Below, one piece after another: positions 17,622 to 26,760 of a stretch of DNA of 64,000 nt. The position numbers and the translations under genes were made by a program. The notes under the pieces were generated by a model that was not told the DNA's origin, did not search any database, and saw only the letters and a list, made by a program, of their open reading frames with translations. The stretch comes from CBDCHC01 sp965277055 (GTDB lineage Bacteria; Pseudomonadota; Gammaproteobacteria; PS1; Pseudothioglobaceae). The stretch lies in the NCBI GenBank assembly GCA_965277055.1, contig OZ255703.1, positions 1,178,001-1,242,000 on the forward strand, in the 5' to 3' direction. Position 1 is the first letter of the stretch. Every line of letters begins with the position of its first letter.

Positions 17622-18636
17622 ATTAGAACAGCAAGATGAGTTTAAGCTCAATATCTTACTCAAAACCACTCAAGCTATTCGCATTGATACCTATAAGTTA
17701 GAAGTGGTAGGGCTTGGGCATGATATGAGTGAAAAAATTGTAAAACTCAACCCCGTAGTAGATAGTGCGCAATATATTAAAGATGTGCAACAATTTCTCA
17801 CAGAAAAAGTATTAGGCTCTATGGGTGGGTACCCTGCATACTTACAGCGCTGGTCGAAAATGGGTCAAGTAGATAGTAGTAACTTACGTAACTTGCTTAA
17901 AATTGGCAGTATCGGGGCAACAATTGCGGTGGCAAACTCTAAGTATTTAACAAATGAATTATTACCACTGGTGTGGTGGTGTGCTACTAACACTGATGAA
18001 CAAGCGGAAGTAGGGCGTTATTTACTCTCAAGGAATGATTTTTTAGCTCATGATATTTCTAAGCATATTGCCCAGTATTTACTAGAGTTTTTACCTTTTA
18101 GTGAGCATCCACTAGACCAATTAGTAACTACGAGTTTAATTTTGCAAAGTGAGTTGATTGACTCAGAAAAGAAGCAAAAACTCTGGAAAATGGGTGGACG
18201 AAAAAACTACATTTTAGTGTCTTTTTTAGAAAGGCAAAAAGGTAAGTTATTTGATGATGGTTTGCCATATCAAGAATATGATGAGTTAGAGTTGAGTGTT
18301 GCCAGTGGACAACAAAACCAGCTCTTTATCCGTACATGTATGCAAGTGCTAAAAAAAATTAACGAAGAGCATACGCTGTATAAACTTCTTGAAGTAATTC
18401 ATGAGCATTTTCAGCATCCTGATATTCTGCGTAGTCATACGATAGAGGATATTGAGCTACAGTTGGGGCAATATAAAAATCCAAAGCTACGTGCTCGGTA
18501 TTTTTTAGCAGGAGTCACAGAGTCACTGGTCATTAGTGAGATTTCAGCTCATAGTTTATCTGGTTCGACTATTCGTAAAAAACTTGCATATATTTTAGAA
18601 CCTATTAGTACCGCACTTATTACTCTCACAAAATAG
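17614..18636 (+). CDS. dsrS: Sulfur oxidation protein DsrS (probable)
   Basis: Soluble 340-aa protein resembling DsrS of Allochromatium, a cytoplasmic protein needed for efficient sulfur-globule oxidation whose biochemistry is unknown. The supporting segments are GGYPAYLQRWSKMGQ (about residues 74-88), the LLPLVWWCA stretch, and a LEFLPFSEHPLDQL plus LWKMGGRKN combination that I recall from DsrS proteins. It has no cysteine-rich or cofactor motif. It lies about 6 kb before the dsr operon rather than behind dsrNR. It abuts xerD tail to tail with no gap. Confidence 0.7.
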   Translation: MFELEQQDEFKLNILLKTTQAIRIDTYKLEVVGLGHDMSEKIVKLNPVVDSAQYIKDVQQFLTEKVLGSMGGYPAYLQRWSKMGQVDSSNLRNLLKIGSIGATIAVANSKYLTNELLPLVWWCATNTDEQAEVGRYLLSRNDFLAHDISKHIAQYLLEFLPFSEHPLDQLVTTSLILQSELIDSEKKQKLWKMGGRKNYILVSFLERQKGKLFDDGLPYQEYDELELSVASGQQNQLFIRTCMQVLKKINEEHTLYKLLEVIHEHFQHPDILRSHTIEDIELQLGQYKNPKLRARYFLAGVTESLVISEISAHSLSGSTIRKKLAYILEPISTALITLTK

Positions 18637-19509
18637 TTACTTCAGAGGGTGGTGGAGTGAGTGCTCTTTTTTGAGAGTAATATTTTGTATTTGAGTATAA
18701 ATTTGAGTAGTAGAGATATCACTATGCCCAAGCATAAGTTGCACACTTCTAAGGTCAGCACCATTTTGCACCAAATGCGTGGCAAAGGCATGACGTAAGC
18801 TATGAGGAGAAATAGGTTTGCTAATCCCTGCGAGCGCAACATAGTTTTTAATAATATAAAAAAAGTTTTGGCGTGACATGCTACTTCCTCGTTTTGAGAC
18901 AAAAAAACTATCTTCATTGCTATTTACCAGTATGGGGCGTACTTCACTCAGGTATGCACTGATTAAGTCCATAGCTGGTTCACTCATAGGCATTACACGT
19001 TGTTTACTTCCTTTGCCAGTAATGAGTAAAAATCCTTCTGAAAGTTTAATATCAAAGTGATTGAGTGAGATAATTTCACTCACCCGTAACCCACAGGAGT
19101 ACATGAGTTCTATCATTGCCCTATCTCGTTTACCAAGCAGAGTGGTGGTATCAATACTTTCGAGTAAGGCATCTACTTCATCTACACTCAGAAGAGAAGG
19201 GAGTTTTTTCTCAAGTTTAGCAAGCGTAATATGCTGCATTGGTGAGATGGTAATAATGTTCTCTGCCAGCATATATTTATAAAAATTTCTTAAGGTGGAA
19301 ATCAGTCGGTTATTACTCCTACTACTCACCTCTCTGGACTCAATATATTTTATGACATCCTCCTTGGTAACTGTAGTTAAGTCCTTATTAATATAAGTAC
19401 TAAACCGGGTGAGGTCATTTCTATAGGCGCTTAGTGTGTGTTGACTAGGAGATTTTTTCAGCCACAGGTTGTCTAAAAATTCAGAAATAAGTTCAGCATT
19501 CATAAGCAT
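18637..19509 (-). CDS. xerD: Site-specific tyrosine recombinase XerD
   Basis: Partner of XerC in resolving chromosome dimers at dif during division. The catalytic residues are visible: Arg in SCGLRVSEI, Lys in ITGKGSKQR, HxLR as HSLRHAFATH, His in LGHSD and Tyr in TTQIYTQI. The HAFATHLVQNGADLRSVQLM segment is of the XerD rather than the XerC type. Length 290 aa is normal, with an N-terminal SAM-like domain. A second Met lies two codons in. Its stop immediately abuts the dsrS stop. Confidence 0.92.
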   Translation of the reverse strand: MLMNAELISEFLDNLWLKKSPSQHTLSAYRNDLTRFSTYINKDLTTVTKEDVIKYIESREVSSRSNNRLISTLRNFYKYMLAENIITISPMQHITLAKLEKKLPSLLSVDEVDALLESIDTTTLLGKRDRAMIELMYSCGLRVSEIISLNHFDIKLSEGFLLITGKGSKQRVMPMSEPAMDLISAYLSEVRPILVNSNEDSFFVSKRGSSMSRQNFFYIIKNYVALAGISKPISPHSLRHAFATHLVQNGADLRSVQLMLGHSDISTTQIYTQIQNITLKKEHSLHHPLK

Positions 19510-19595
19510 ATATTATACAAAAAGTTAAATGTATAGATTTGCTTAAATACTTGGGCTATAATTTATAGATTATGTATTTAGGAAGGAATAATTGT

Positions 19596-20600
19596 ATGAA
19601 GTGTTTAGTCGGAATTATTTGCGTACTACTGACAAGTGTTAGTTTTGCAGGTAGTAACTTTAGTTTTATCGCTCTTGGTGATACTGCATATAAAAATGAA
19701 GATTATCCAAAGTATCATTCTTTAATTGATACTATAAACTCAATTAATCCCGCATTTACTATTCATGTTGGTGATACTATGGGGTATCCTCAGTTATGTA
19801 GCGATGAACACTATTCAAAAATTACTAATGCTTTTCATAGATTTCGGCATCCATTAATATATACCCCTGGTGATAATGAATGGACTGATTGTTATAATGA
19901 TTCTATTTCATCTGATACCGAACCTGATAAATACGCTGATTATATTCTTGGGCGTTTGACAGCAATACGAAATTTGTATTTTTCAAATGGTAATAGTCTT
20001 GGTAAACACCCAATAGCATTAATTAGGCAAAGCGATATAGATAAAAAATTTAGTACCTTTTCTGAAAATAGTTATTGGATACATAATAACGTATTATTTG
20101 CTACTATGCATATTGTTGGAAGTAATGATAATTTTCATCCTCACATTAAGCAATTAACTCTTGAGTCGATTCAACGTAGACACGCAGGGTTTCATTGGGC
20201 GATGCACTTACTAAAAGTCGCTAAAAAAGAAAAGGTTAAGGCATTAGTAATTGCAGGACATGCAAATTTATTTGGGTCTGAAAAAGCAACTGGAAAGGTA
20301 GCACAATATTCTGGAAAACGTGTGCGTGGAGGTGAGCATGGACCTTATGGAGGATACGTATATGCACTGGCATCCTTAACATATAATTTAGAAATACCTG
20401 TTTTATATATACATGGAGATAGTCATGAGTTTGTTATCGACCGCCCTTTATTAAAGAGTAGTAATCATGAGTATTCAACTTTGCAACTTACTAATTTTAC
20501 TCGGGTGCAAGTACCAGCCCACCCAGAAAATAAAGCAGTAAAAATTTCTATTGACCTTAATAACTCATACCCTTTTAATTTCACAATTATTGGTGATTAA
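19596..20600 (+). CDS. Secreted calcineurin-like metallophosphoesterase
   Basis: Probable periplasmic phosphoesterase of unknown substrate. I place the start at 19596 because AGGAAGGA lies eight bases upstream and gives a classical signal peptide (MKCLVGIICVLLTSVSFAG). A start at 19572 would add charged residues in front of it. Metallophosphatase motifs are IALGDTAY (about residues 24-31), HVGDTMG (about 57-63), TPGDNEWTD (about 92-100), AGHANLF and YIHGDSHEF. This is the D-x(n)-GD-x(n)-GDN order with Asn-Glu. The gene ends before a strong bidirectional terminator and is otherwise isolated. Confidence 0.8.
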   Translation: MKCLVGIICVLLTSVSFAGSNFSFIALGDTAYKNEDYPKYHSLIDTINSINPAFTIHVGDTMGYPQLCSDEHYSKITNAFHRFRHPLIYTPGDNEWTDCYNDSISSDTEPDKYADYILGRLTAIRNLYFSNGNSLGKHPIALIRQSDIDKKFSTFSENSYWIHNNVLFATMHIVGSNDNFHPHIKQLTLESIQRRHAGFHWAMHLLKVAKKEKVKALVIAGHANLFGSEKATGKVAQYSGKRVRGGEHGPYGGYVYALASLTYNLEIPVLYIHGDSHEFVIDRPLLKSSNHEYSTLQLTNFTRVQVPAHPENKAVKISIDLNNSYPFNFTIIGD

Positions 20601-20608
20601 TTCTTTAT

Positions 20609-20643
20609 TAAAAAAATGCCCGCTTCATGCGGGCATTTTTTTT
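20609..20643. terminator. Bidirectional intrinsic terminator
   Basis: GC stem TGCCCGC/GCGGGCA with a TTCAT loop, flanked by A-run and T-run. It serves both the phosphoesterase (plus) and rplS (minus). Confidence 0.9.
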
Positions 20644-20656
20644 GACAAGAAAAAAC

Positions 20657-21004
20657 TTATTTTTTGATAATTTTTTCTTTAATACGAGCAGCTTTACCAG
20701 TGAGTCCACGTAAGTAATAGAGCTTAGATTGGTGCACTTTACCACGACGTTTTACCGTGATGCTATCAATCATATTTGAATGTGTTTGGAATACTCTTTC
20801 CACACCTTCACCATAAGAAATCTTACGCACAGTAAATGCAGAGCCAATACCGCGATTTTTTTTCGCAATCACTACACCTTCAAATGCTTGCAGTCTTTCG
20901 CGGTTTCCTTCTACGACTTTTACTTGTACAGTTACAGTATCACCCGCACCAAACTCAGGGATGTCTTTTAATTGTGCTTGTTCAATTTTATCAATCGCGT
21001 TCAT
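20657..21004 (-). CDS. rplS: 50S ribosomal protein L19
   Basis: Large-subunit protein at the interface with 30S. FGAGDTVTVQVKVVEG (about residues 19-34), FEGVVIAKKNRGIGSAFTVR and the basic C-terminus RLTGKAARIKEKI-type ending are the family signature. It is 115 aa. In most gammaproteobacteria it closes rpsP-rimM-trmD-rplS; here it stands alone, with an independent promoter implied in the 216-base gap before gltD. The palindromic TCACAT...ATGTGA (about 21032-21054) upstream could be a regulatory site. Confidence 0.96.
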   Translation of the reverse strand: MNAIDKIEQAQLKDIPEFGAGDTVTVQVKVVEGNRERLQAFEGVVIAKKNRGIGSAFTVRKISYGEGVERVFQTHSNMIDSITVKRRGKVHQSKLYYLRGLTGKAARIKEKIIKK

Positions 21005-21220
21005 GAGTATCCTTTACTAAAATCACATGTATGTCACATTATGTGAGATGTGTCAAATTCGTTATAATTGAAAAAGTTATCTCTTTAGTATTTTGTTCTA
21101 AAACGCATACCTTTAGAATACACTCTCTGTGAATCCAGATAAACTCTTACAAAAAAACGTGCAATTATACCGTTATTTTTGTATAATTACAATCTTAACG
21201 TATATTTAATTTTAGGTAAT

Positions 21221-22633
21221 ATGGGCAGTGTTGTAGGCTTTAAAGAAATAGACAGAAAACCCGAAGACTATAAAGATGTAGCTTTGCGTATTGAGGATTA
21301 TAGTGAAATCACTATTAGCACTCATGACCAAGCACACCTGACTTCTCAAGGGGCAAGATGCATGGATTGTGGTGTGCCATTTTGTCAGTCTGATAACGGC
21401 TGTCCTATTAATAATCTCATTCCTGAGTTTAATGATCTCATCTATAAAAATCGGTGGGAAGATGCCTATTATCGCCTCATCAAGACCAATAACTTCCCAG
21501 AATTTACCGGTAGAGTTTGCCCTGCACCGTGTGAAGGAAGTTGTGTATTAGGCATGAATGCACCTGCGGTTACGATTAAAAATATTGAACAAGCAATTAT
21601 TGATGAAGCATTTAATAGCGGTTTAGTGCAAGTGCGTAAAGTAACACAGAGAACGGCAAAGTCTGTGGCAATTGTTGGTTCGGGCCCTGCGGGACTTGCG
21701 GCGGCTGATGAGTTAAATCAAATGGGGCATAATGTCACTGTATATGAGCGTGCAGATAAAATTGGTGGCCTGCTTATGTACGGTATTCCAAACATGAAGC
21801 TTGATAAAGGCATTGTTGATAGACGAGTTGATTTATTACGTGAAGAAGGCATTAGTTTTGTGACTAATACTAATATCGGTACGGATATTAGCTTAATAGA
21901 CTTACAAGAAGAGTTTGATGCAGTACTACTTACCACTGGTGCGACCAATGCGCGTAACTTACCAGTAAAAGGTCGTGATAGCGCTGGTATTCACTTAGCA
22001 ATGGAATATCTCACAGATGCGACTAAATCATTACTCACTGATACTCAAGTAGAAATTACAGCACAAGATAAGCATGTAATCGTTATTGGTGGTGGTGATA
22101 CGGGTACTGACTGTATAGCTACAGCAACGCGTCAAGGAGCAAAAAGCATTACTAACTTTGAACTCATGAGCAAGCCTCCAGTAGAGCGTGGTGATAACAA
22201 CCCATGGCCACTATGGCCACATATCTACCGTGTAGATTATGGACATGCGGAAGCTACTTATAAATATGGCAGTGACCCAAGAGAATATAGCGTCATGACC
22301 AAAGAGTTTATTACCGACGGTACAAAGGTTACAGGTATTCAGACAGTGCAAGTAGAATTTACTGATGGTAAGCTAATAGAACTACCAAATACTGAACAAG
22401 TATGGAATGCTGATTTAGTATTACTCTCTATGGGTTTTATTTCTCCAGAAGTCATTGATGATCGTGTTTTGCTCGATGCACGTGGGAACTATCAAGCAAC
22501 CTATGGTGAATATATTACTAACCTAGAAAATGTCTTTACCGCAGGAGATTGCAGAAGAGGGCAGTCATTAGTCGTATGGGCGATTAATGAGGGTCGTGAA
22601 TCTGCAGCTCAAATCAATAAGTATCTTTCTTAA
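21221..22633 (+). CDS. gltD: Glutamate synthase small subunit / GltD-type oxidoreductase
   Basis: NADPH-dependent FAD/4Fe-4S subunit that feeds electrons to GltB for glutamate synthesis. I use the ATG at 21221, which gives the standard MGSVVGFKEIDR N-terminus; an upstream ATG would add 14 poorly conserved residues. Cysteine clusters lie at CMDCGVPFC and CPAPCEGSCVLG (about residues 34-100). FAD (IVGSGPAGLAAA, about 150) and NADPH (IGGGDTGTDC, about 290) motifs follow. GltB is not adjacent, so the partner is elsewhere, or this is a homologous stand-alone oxidoreductase. DsrL in this window is a relative with an extra ferredoxin domain. Confidence 0.88.
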   Translation: MGSVVGFKEIDRKPEDYKDVALRIEDYSEITISTHDQAHLTSQGARCMDCGVPFCQSDNGCPINNLIPEFNDLIYKNRWEDAYYRLIKTNNFPEFTGRVCPAPCEGSCVLGMNAPAVTIKNIEQAIIDEAFNSGLVQVRKVTQRTAKSVAIVGSGPAGLAAADELNQMGHNVTVYERADKIGGLLMYGIPNMKLDKGIVDRRVDLLREEGISFVTNTNIGTDISLIDLQEEFDAVLLTTGATNARNLPVKGRDSAGIHLAMEYLTDATKSLLTDTQVEITAQDKHVIVIGGGDTGTDCIATATRQGAKSITNFELMSKPPVERGDNNPWPLWPHIYRVDYGHAEATYKYGSDPREYSVMTKEFITDGTKVTGIQTVQVEFTDGKLIELPNTEQVWNADLVLLSMGFISPEVIDDRVLLDARGNYQATYGEYITNLENVFTAGDCRRGQSLVVWAINEGRESAAQINKYLS

Positions 22634-22742
22634 TATATAGAGTTTTTTTACAATATCCTAATTGCAGAGCACTTTATAGTTGCTTTTTATTTATAATTTA
22701 TTTACAATGAAGCATTTATTAATAATCATACGAGGAGGTATT

Positions 22743-22925
22743 GTGAATCTATATCGTTATTTTCGCTTCTTAATAGGGCTATTCATTATTTCATTATTTT
22801 TAGTTTCATGTGGCGGCGGAGGCAACCCTTCAAGTCCTAGTACGTTAAATATACCAAATGCAACGCTTAATATCCCTGCAAATACCCAAAATATCCCTGC
22901 AAATACCGAAGAGGAGTCACTATGA
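22743..22925 (+). CDS. Small lipoprotein (60 aa) with short tandem repeats
   Basis: Function unknown. The GTG at 22743 is supported by GAGGAGGT directly upstream. The signal peptide ends in a lipobox LFLVSC followed by GGGG. The mature part contains short repeats (LNIPNAT, LNIPANT, QNIPANT). The stop overlaps the ATG of the following secreted protein by ATGA, so the two are translationally coupled. The SCGGGG start matches the larger lipoproteins at 50231 and 57997. Confidence 0.6.
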   Translation: MNLYRYFRFLIGLFIISLFLVSCGGGGNPSSPSTLNIPNATLNIPANTQNIPANTEEESL

Positions 22926-24103
22926 AATATATAATTAACATATTATTACTATTAGGCCTTAGTCAGTTTGCATATGCTGGATATGGGCATAATCAACTTA
23001 AATCATTAATCAGTCAGTCAAAAAAATCTATTGACTCTGTGAACCTTATAAGTGAAGCATTGAATCAACATTCTGATAAGGTCCCAGAGAATTGTCTTGA
23101 AATCAATAAACCAGTAGGATATTGTGATATATATACCAACCAAAGACTCAGTTTTACTGTTTCCGATACTATGTCTTCCGTACTGGGAGTACCTAGTGGA
23201 ACAAGATTAGAAGAATATTTCAGCAGTGTGCAAATTAAATATTTAGGCACAGAGAGTCCATATGATAAGACAATTAAGTATGTAATCCCACCAGATTTAA
23301 CCAGCCCATATACTGCTACTACTTACATTAGTTGGGATAATTCAGGCACTACTAAATATGTTTTATATGAAGACTCTGAAACTAAAGCGAGTACTCTTAT
23401 AACAGGTATTAATACAAATAAACAAAAATTGGTTACAAGTGGTATTTGGATTAATGATTCCAATATTACATATAGATACAATATTATTATTGAAGAACTG
23501 AACACAGCAATTAACGAAATTCAGGTTCGTTTGTCAAGTACGATTGAATCCTCTGAACAAAACGTATTCTTTAATATGACTGCTAAAGCAGATAATAATG
23601 GAGGGTATCTTATCTCAGAATTTCATACTGATGCGGCAGGGTTTTACATGCATAGAGAGTCATTTAATGGCAAAGGAAACACATTAGGTCTTGAACAGAG
23701 TATTAATGGTATAAATTGGAAAAATATAGACGGTCGTGCAGAGGCAGGGAAATATTTTATTAATGATTCAGCATTTATCTCTAATGTTTATGGTGTTACC
23801 GCGACTAATTCAATAGCACTAAATTCCGGAGAACTTAATCAAAAAGCGTATTATTTTGCATTAGTTACAAAAGGTGATACTGTTGCATCGGACTATAGCA
23901 ATGTTGTAGGTTTTGGTAGTGCTACTGACCTAGATGCTGATGGTACTTATGATTTATATGTAGACTATTTTGCGGATACATCTATCTTACCTGTTGATGT
24001 TAATAGTTGCAATGCTGGTGATGGACATGATTACTATCTCATCGATAATACAGGAGATATTAGGAATGTACAAATTTTAAATATTTGTTTATATCAAAAA
24101 TAA
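22922..24103 (+). CDS. Secreted protein of unknown function (393 aa)
   Basis: Not recognized. A signal peptide (about residues 1-19, ending QFAYA) is followed by a soluble, beta-rich-looking polypeptide. It has four to five cysteines (for example CLEINKPVGYCDIY at about 57-70 and C-x-AGDGHDYY near the C-terminus) that could pair as disulfides in the periplasm. It has no membrane segment after the signal. It is coupled to the preceding small lipoprotein and ends 205 bases before dsrA. It may be exported or surface-bound. Confidence 0.55.
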   Translation: MKYIINILLLLGLSQFAYAGYGHNQLKSLISQSKKSIDSVNLISEALNQHSDKVPENCLEINKPVGYCDIYTNQRLSFTVSDTMSSVLGVPSGTRLEEYFSSVQIKYLGTESPYDKTIKYVIPPDLTSPYTATTYISWDNSGTTKYVLYEDSETKASTLITGINTNKQKLVTSGIWINDSNITYRYNIIIEELNTAINEIQVRLSSTIESSEQNVFFNMTAKADNNGGYLISEFHTDAAGFYMHRESFNGKGNTLGLEQSINGINWKNIDGRAEAGKYFINDSAFISNVYGVTATNSIALNSGELNQKAYYFALVTKGDTVASDYSNVVGFGSATDLDADGTYDLYVDYFADTSILPVDVNSCNAGDGHDYYLIDNTGDIRNVQILNICLYQK

Positions 24104-24121
24104 ATATTTCATTCTGACTAC

Positions 24122-24162
24122 ATACACATAGTAGTTTGTCTCGTGTAATCTGCTATGTGTAT
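24122..24162. repeat. 10-bp inverted repeat upstream of dsrA
   Basis: ATACACATAG (24122-24131) pairs perfectly with CTATGTGTAT (24153-24162) around a 21-base loop. There is no T-run. It may end the upstream transcript or be a protein site ahead of the dsr promoter. Confidence 0.45.
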
Positions 24163-24188
24163 CTTATCTGCAACATAAACTTCTTACC

Positions 24189-24232
24189 TATCCCTAAGGG
24201 GATATATCAAAATAGTATCACAAGAGTATAAT
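24189..24232 (+). promoter_or_regulatory. Putative dsr operon promoter with operator-like palindrome
   Basis: TATAAT at 24227-24232 is a perfect -10 box, 76 bases before the dsrA start codon. No good -35 exists at 17-bp spacing. Instead, a short palindrome TATCCC-TAAG-GGGATA (24189-24204) sits where an activator overlapping -35 would bind. This suggests a regulated rather than constitutive promoter. The regulator is unknown. Confidence 0.45.
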
Positions 24233-24308
24233 TTGTCTTGTTCATGCTTCTGAGTTCGCCTACCAGGTACTTTGAAGTTTAGTTAAATATATAACTTAAG
24301 GAGACAAT

Positions 24309-25607
24309 ATGTCAAATTTATATAATACTCCTAACCTTGATGAGTTAGAAAATGGTCCTTGGCCTTCGTTTGTAACAGGGCTTAAAAAACTTGCTACAGA
24401 CAATCACGAAGGTGCTGCTATGGCACGTGATGTACTGGCTACACTTGAAACATCTTACGTAACTAAAAAAGGGTATTGGAAAGGTGGTACTGTAGGTGTT
24501 GTTGGTTATGGTGGTGGTGTTATCCCACGTTTCAACGAACTGAAAGAAGATGGTGACTATAAATTTAAAGATGCTGGTGAATTCCACACATTAAGAATTC
24601 AACCACCTGCAGGTATGCATTACTCTTCAGATTTATTAAGAGATATGTGTGATATGTTTATTGATAACGGCGGTTCTGGTCTTATTGGTCTGCATGGTCA
24701 ATCAGGTGACATCATGCTTCAAGGTGCTAACGAAGAAAATGTACAAAAAATCTTCAACGCATACAACGACTATGGGTTTGATATGGGTGGTGCTGGCCCT
24801 GCAGTACGTACTGGTATGAGCTGTGTTGGTGCTGCACGTTGTGAAATGAGTAACACAAATGAGCAAGCTGCGCACAGAACATTAGTAAATGCATTCCTTG
24901 ATGATATGCATCGTCCAGCCCTACCTTACAAATTTAAATTTAAAGTATCTGGTTGTGCGAATGACTGTATGAACTCTATTGAGCGTTCAGACTTATCAAC
25001 TATTGGCACTTGGAAAGATGATATTAAAATTAATCAAGACGCATGGAAAGCAATGGTAGCTGATAAAGGTACTACATACGTAGTAGACAATATCACTTCA
25101 CGTTGCCCAACTCAAGCGATGACATTAAATGATGATACTTCATTAACTATCGATAATAAAAACTGTGTGAAATGTATGCATTGTTTAAATGTTACTTCAC
25201 CACTTACTCACAAATATGTTGCGAACGGTGCTGATGGCGCTATCTTAGCTACTGGCGATGAGAAAGGTGTTACTATCTGTATGGGTGGTAAGAGAACTCT
25301 TAAAATCGGTGACTTATTTGGTACAGTAGTAATTCCATTTTTACCATTAAACAACTCCGAAGAGCGTGAAGTACTTGAAGACTTCGCTGGCGAGTGTATT
25401 GATTTCTTTGCTGAAAATGCGTTAGAGCACGAAAGAACTGGTGAAATGATTGAGCGTATCGGTATTGTAAACTTCATGGAAGGCGTTGGTCTTGAAGTAA
25501 ACCCTAATATGGTTGATTCTCCACGGTATATGTCATACGTTCGTATGGACAAGTGGGATGAAGAAGCAATCAAATGGTTTGATAACAAAAAAGAAGCAAA
25601 CGCATAA
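24309..25607 (+). CDS. dsrA: Reverse dissimilatory sulfite reductase alpha subunit
   Basis: With DsrB forms the cytoplasmic siroheme enzyme that, in sulfur oxidizers, produces sulfite from DsrC-bound or free reduced sulfur. Siroheme/4Fe-4S ligands are C-x5-C in CVGAARC (about residues 172-178) and C-x3-C in GCANDC (about 217-221). An inserted ferredoxin cluster shows as CVKCMHC (about 285). Length 432 aa is normal. TAAGGAG seven bases before ATG is a strong ribosome-binding site, and the codon choice looks biased toward high expression. It is first in dsrABEFHCMKLJOP. The oxidizing direction is inferred from dsrEFH and dsrL. Confidence 0.97.
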   Translation: MSNLYNTPNLDELENGPWPSFVTGLKKLATDNHEGAAMARDVLATLETSYVTKKGYWKGGTVGVVGYGGGVIPRFNELKEDGDYKFKDAGEFHTLRIQPPAGMHYSSDLLRDMCDMFIDNGGSGLIGLHGQSGDIMLQGANEENVQKIFNAYNDYGFDMGGAGPAVRTGMSCVGAARCEMSNTNEQAAHRTLVNAFLDDMHRPALPYKFKFKVSGCANDCMNSIERSDLSTIGTWKDDIKINQDAWKAMVADKGTTYVVDNITSRCPTQAMTLNDDTSLTIDNKNCVKCMHCLNVTSPLTHKYVANGADGAILATGDEKGVTICMGGKRTLKIGDLFGTVVIPFLPLNNSEEREVLEDFAGECIDFFAENALEHERTGEMIERIGIVNFMEGVGLEVNPNMVDSPRYMSYVRMDKWDEEAIKWFDNKKEANA

Positions 25608-25621
25608 TTACTAACTATTCT

Positions 25622-25651
25622 ATAAGGGAGATAAGTATTCATCTCCCTTAT
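25622..25651 (+). promoter_or_regulatory. Intercistronic hairpin dsrA-dsrB
   Basis: ATAAGGGAGAT (25622-25632) and ATCTCCCTTAT (25641-25651) form a perfect 11-bp stem with an 8-base loop, between the dsrA stop and the dsrB ribosome-binding site. No T-run follows, so it looks like an mRNA stabilizer or processing site, not a terminator. Confidence 0.65.
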
Positions 25652-25674
25652 CTTTACATAAAAAGGAGTTAACT

Positions 25675-26748
25675 ATGGCAGAAGCACCAAGAATGCCAAT
25701 TGAATCTGGGGTTCCAGATCCTATGCAATATATGCACCCAACTATGCGTCGTAATTTTGGTCAGTGGGCATTTCATGATCGTCCGCGTCCGGGTGTACTC
25801 AGACATACTTCTAAAAACAATGAAGTAATTTATACAGTACGTTGTGGTACACAACGTCAAATGGATGTATACACTATCAGAAAACTTGCAGATATTGCTG
25901 ATGAGTTTGCTGATGGATTTATTCGTTTCACAATTCGTTCAAACGTGGAATATATGGTTGCTGATGAAGCAAAAGTTACACCACTCATTGAAAAATTAGA
26001 AGCAGAAGGTTTTCCGGTAGGTGGTACAGGTCCAACAGTAAGTATGATTTCTCATACACAAGGTTGGTTACATTGTGATATCCCAGGAACTGATGCATCA
26101 GGTGTAGTAAAAGCACTTATGGATGAACTTGTAGATGAGTACCGTAAAGAAGAAATGCCTAACCGCGTACATTTAACAACTTCATGTTGTCAAATTAACT
26201 GTGGCGGTCACGGCGACATCGCGGTAAACATTCAACATACTAAACCGCCAAAAATTAACCACGACTTAGTTGCAAACGTATGTGAGCGCCCAAGTGTGGT
26301 CGCACGTTGTCCAGTAGCGGCGATTCGTCCTGCGATGGTAAATGGCAAGCCAACTCTTGAAGTTGATGAGAAAAAATGTATTTGTTGTGGTGCATGTTTT
26401 CCACCATGCCCCCCAATGCAAATTAATGATCCAGAGCATTCGAAATTAGCTATTTGGATTGGTGGTAAGCACTCAAATGCACGTTCTAAGCCAAGCTTTC
26501 AAAAACTTGTTGCATCAAACATTCCTAATAACCCACCAAGATGGCCAGAGGCTGCAGCGGTTATTAAAAATATCTTAGCAGTATATAAAGAAGATGCAAG
26601 AGATTGGGAACGCGTGGGTGAGTGGGTTGAGCGTATCGGTTGGCCTTCATTTTTTGAGAAAACTGGTCTTCCATTCACGAAATTTCATATTTCAGATTGG
26701 AAAGGTACACGTCACCAATTAAATTCTTCAGCATATATTCGTTTCTAA
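25675..26748 (+). CDS. dsrB: Reverse dissimilatory sulfite reductase beta subunit
   Basis: Partner of DsrA, carrying the catalytic siroheme in the A2B2 core. The siroheme-cluster motif TSCCQINCGGHGD lies at about residues 168-180. A ferredoxin motif, CICCGACFPPCPP, lies at about 235-247. Length 357 aa is normal. AAAGGAG seven bases upstream sets the start. A hairpin separates it from dsrA, and dsrE follows after 12 bases. No unusual substitutions are evident. Confidence 0.97.
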   Translation: MAEAPRMPIESGVPDPMQYMHPTMRRNFGQWAFHDRPRPGVLRHTSKNNEVIYTVRCGTQRQMDVYTIRKLADIADEFADGFIRFTIRSNVEYMVADEAKVTPLIEKLEAEGFPVGGTGPTVSMISHTQGWLHCDIPGTDASGVVKALMDELVDEYRKEEMPNRVHLTTSCCQINCGGHGDIAVNIQHTKPPKINHDLVANVCERPSVVARCPVAAIRPAMVNGKPTLEVDEKKCICCGACFPPCPPMQINDPEHSKLAIWIGGKHSNARSKPSFQKLVASNIPNNPPRWPEAAAVIKNILAVYKEDARDWERVGEWVERIGWPSFFEKTGLPFTKFHISDWKGTRHQLNSSAYIRF

Positions 26749-26760
26749 ACAGAGGACTAT

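Noticed and set aside
25208..25642. 144-aa minus-strand ORF over the dsrA 3' end
   Set aside because: Antisense of a firmly identified gene and without independent support.
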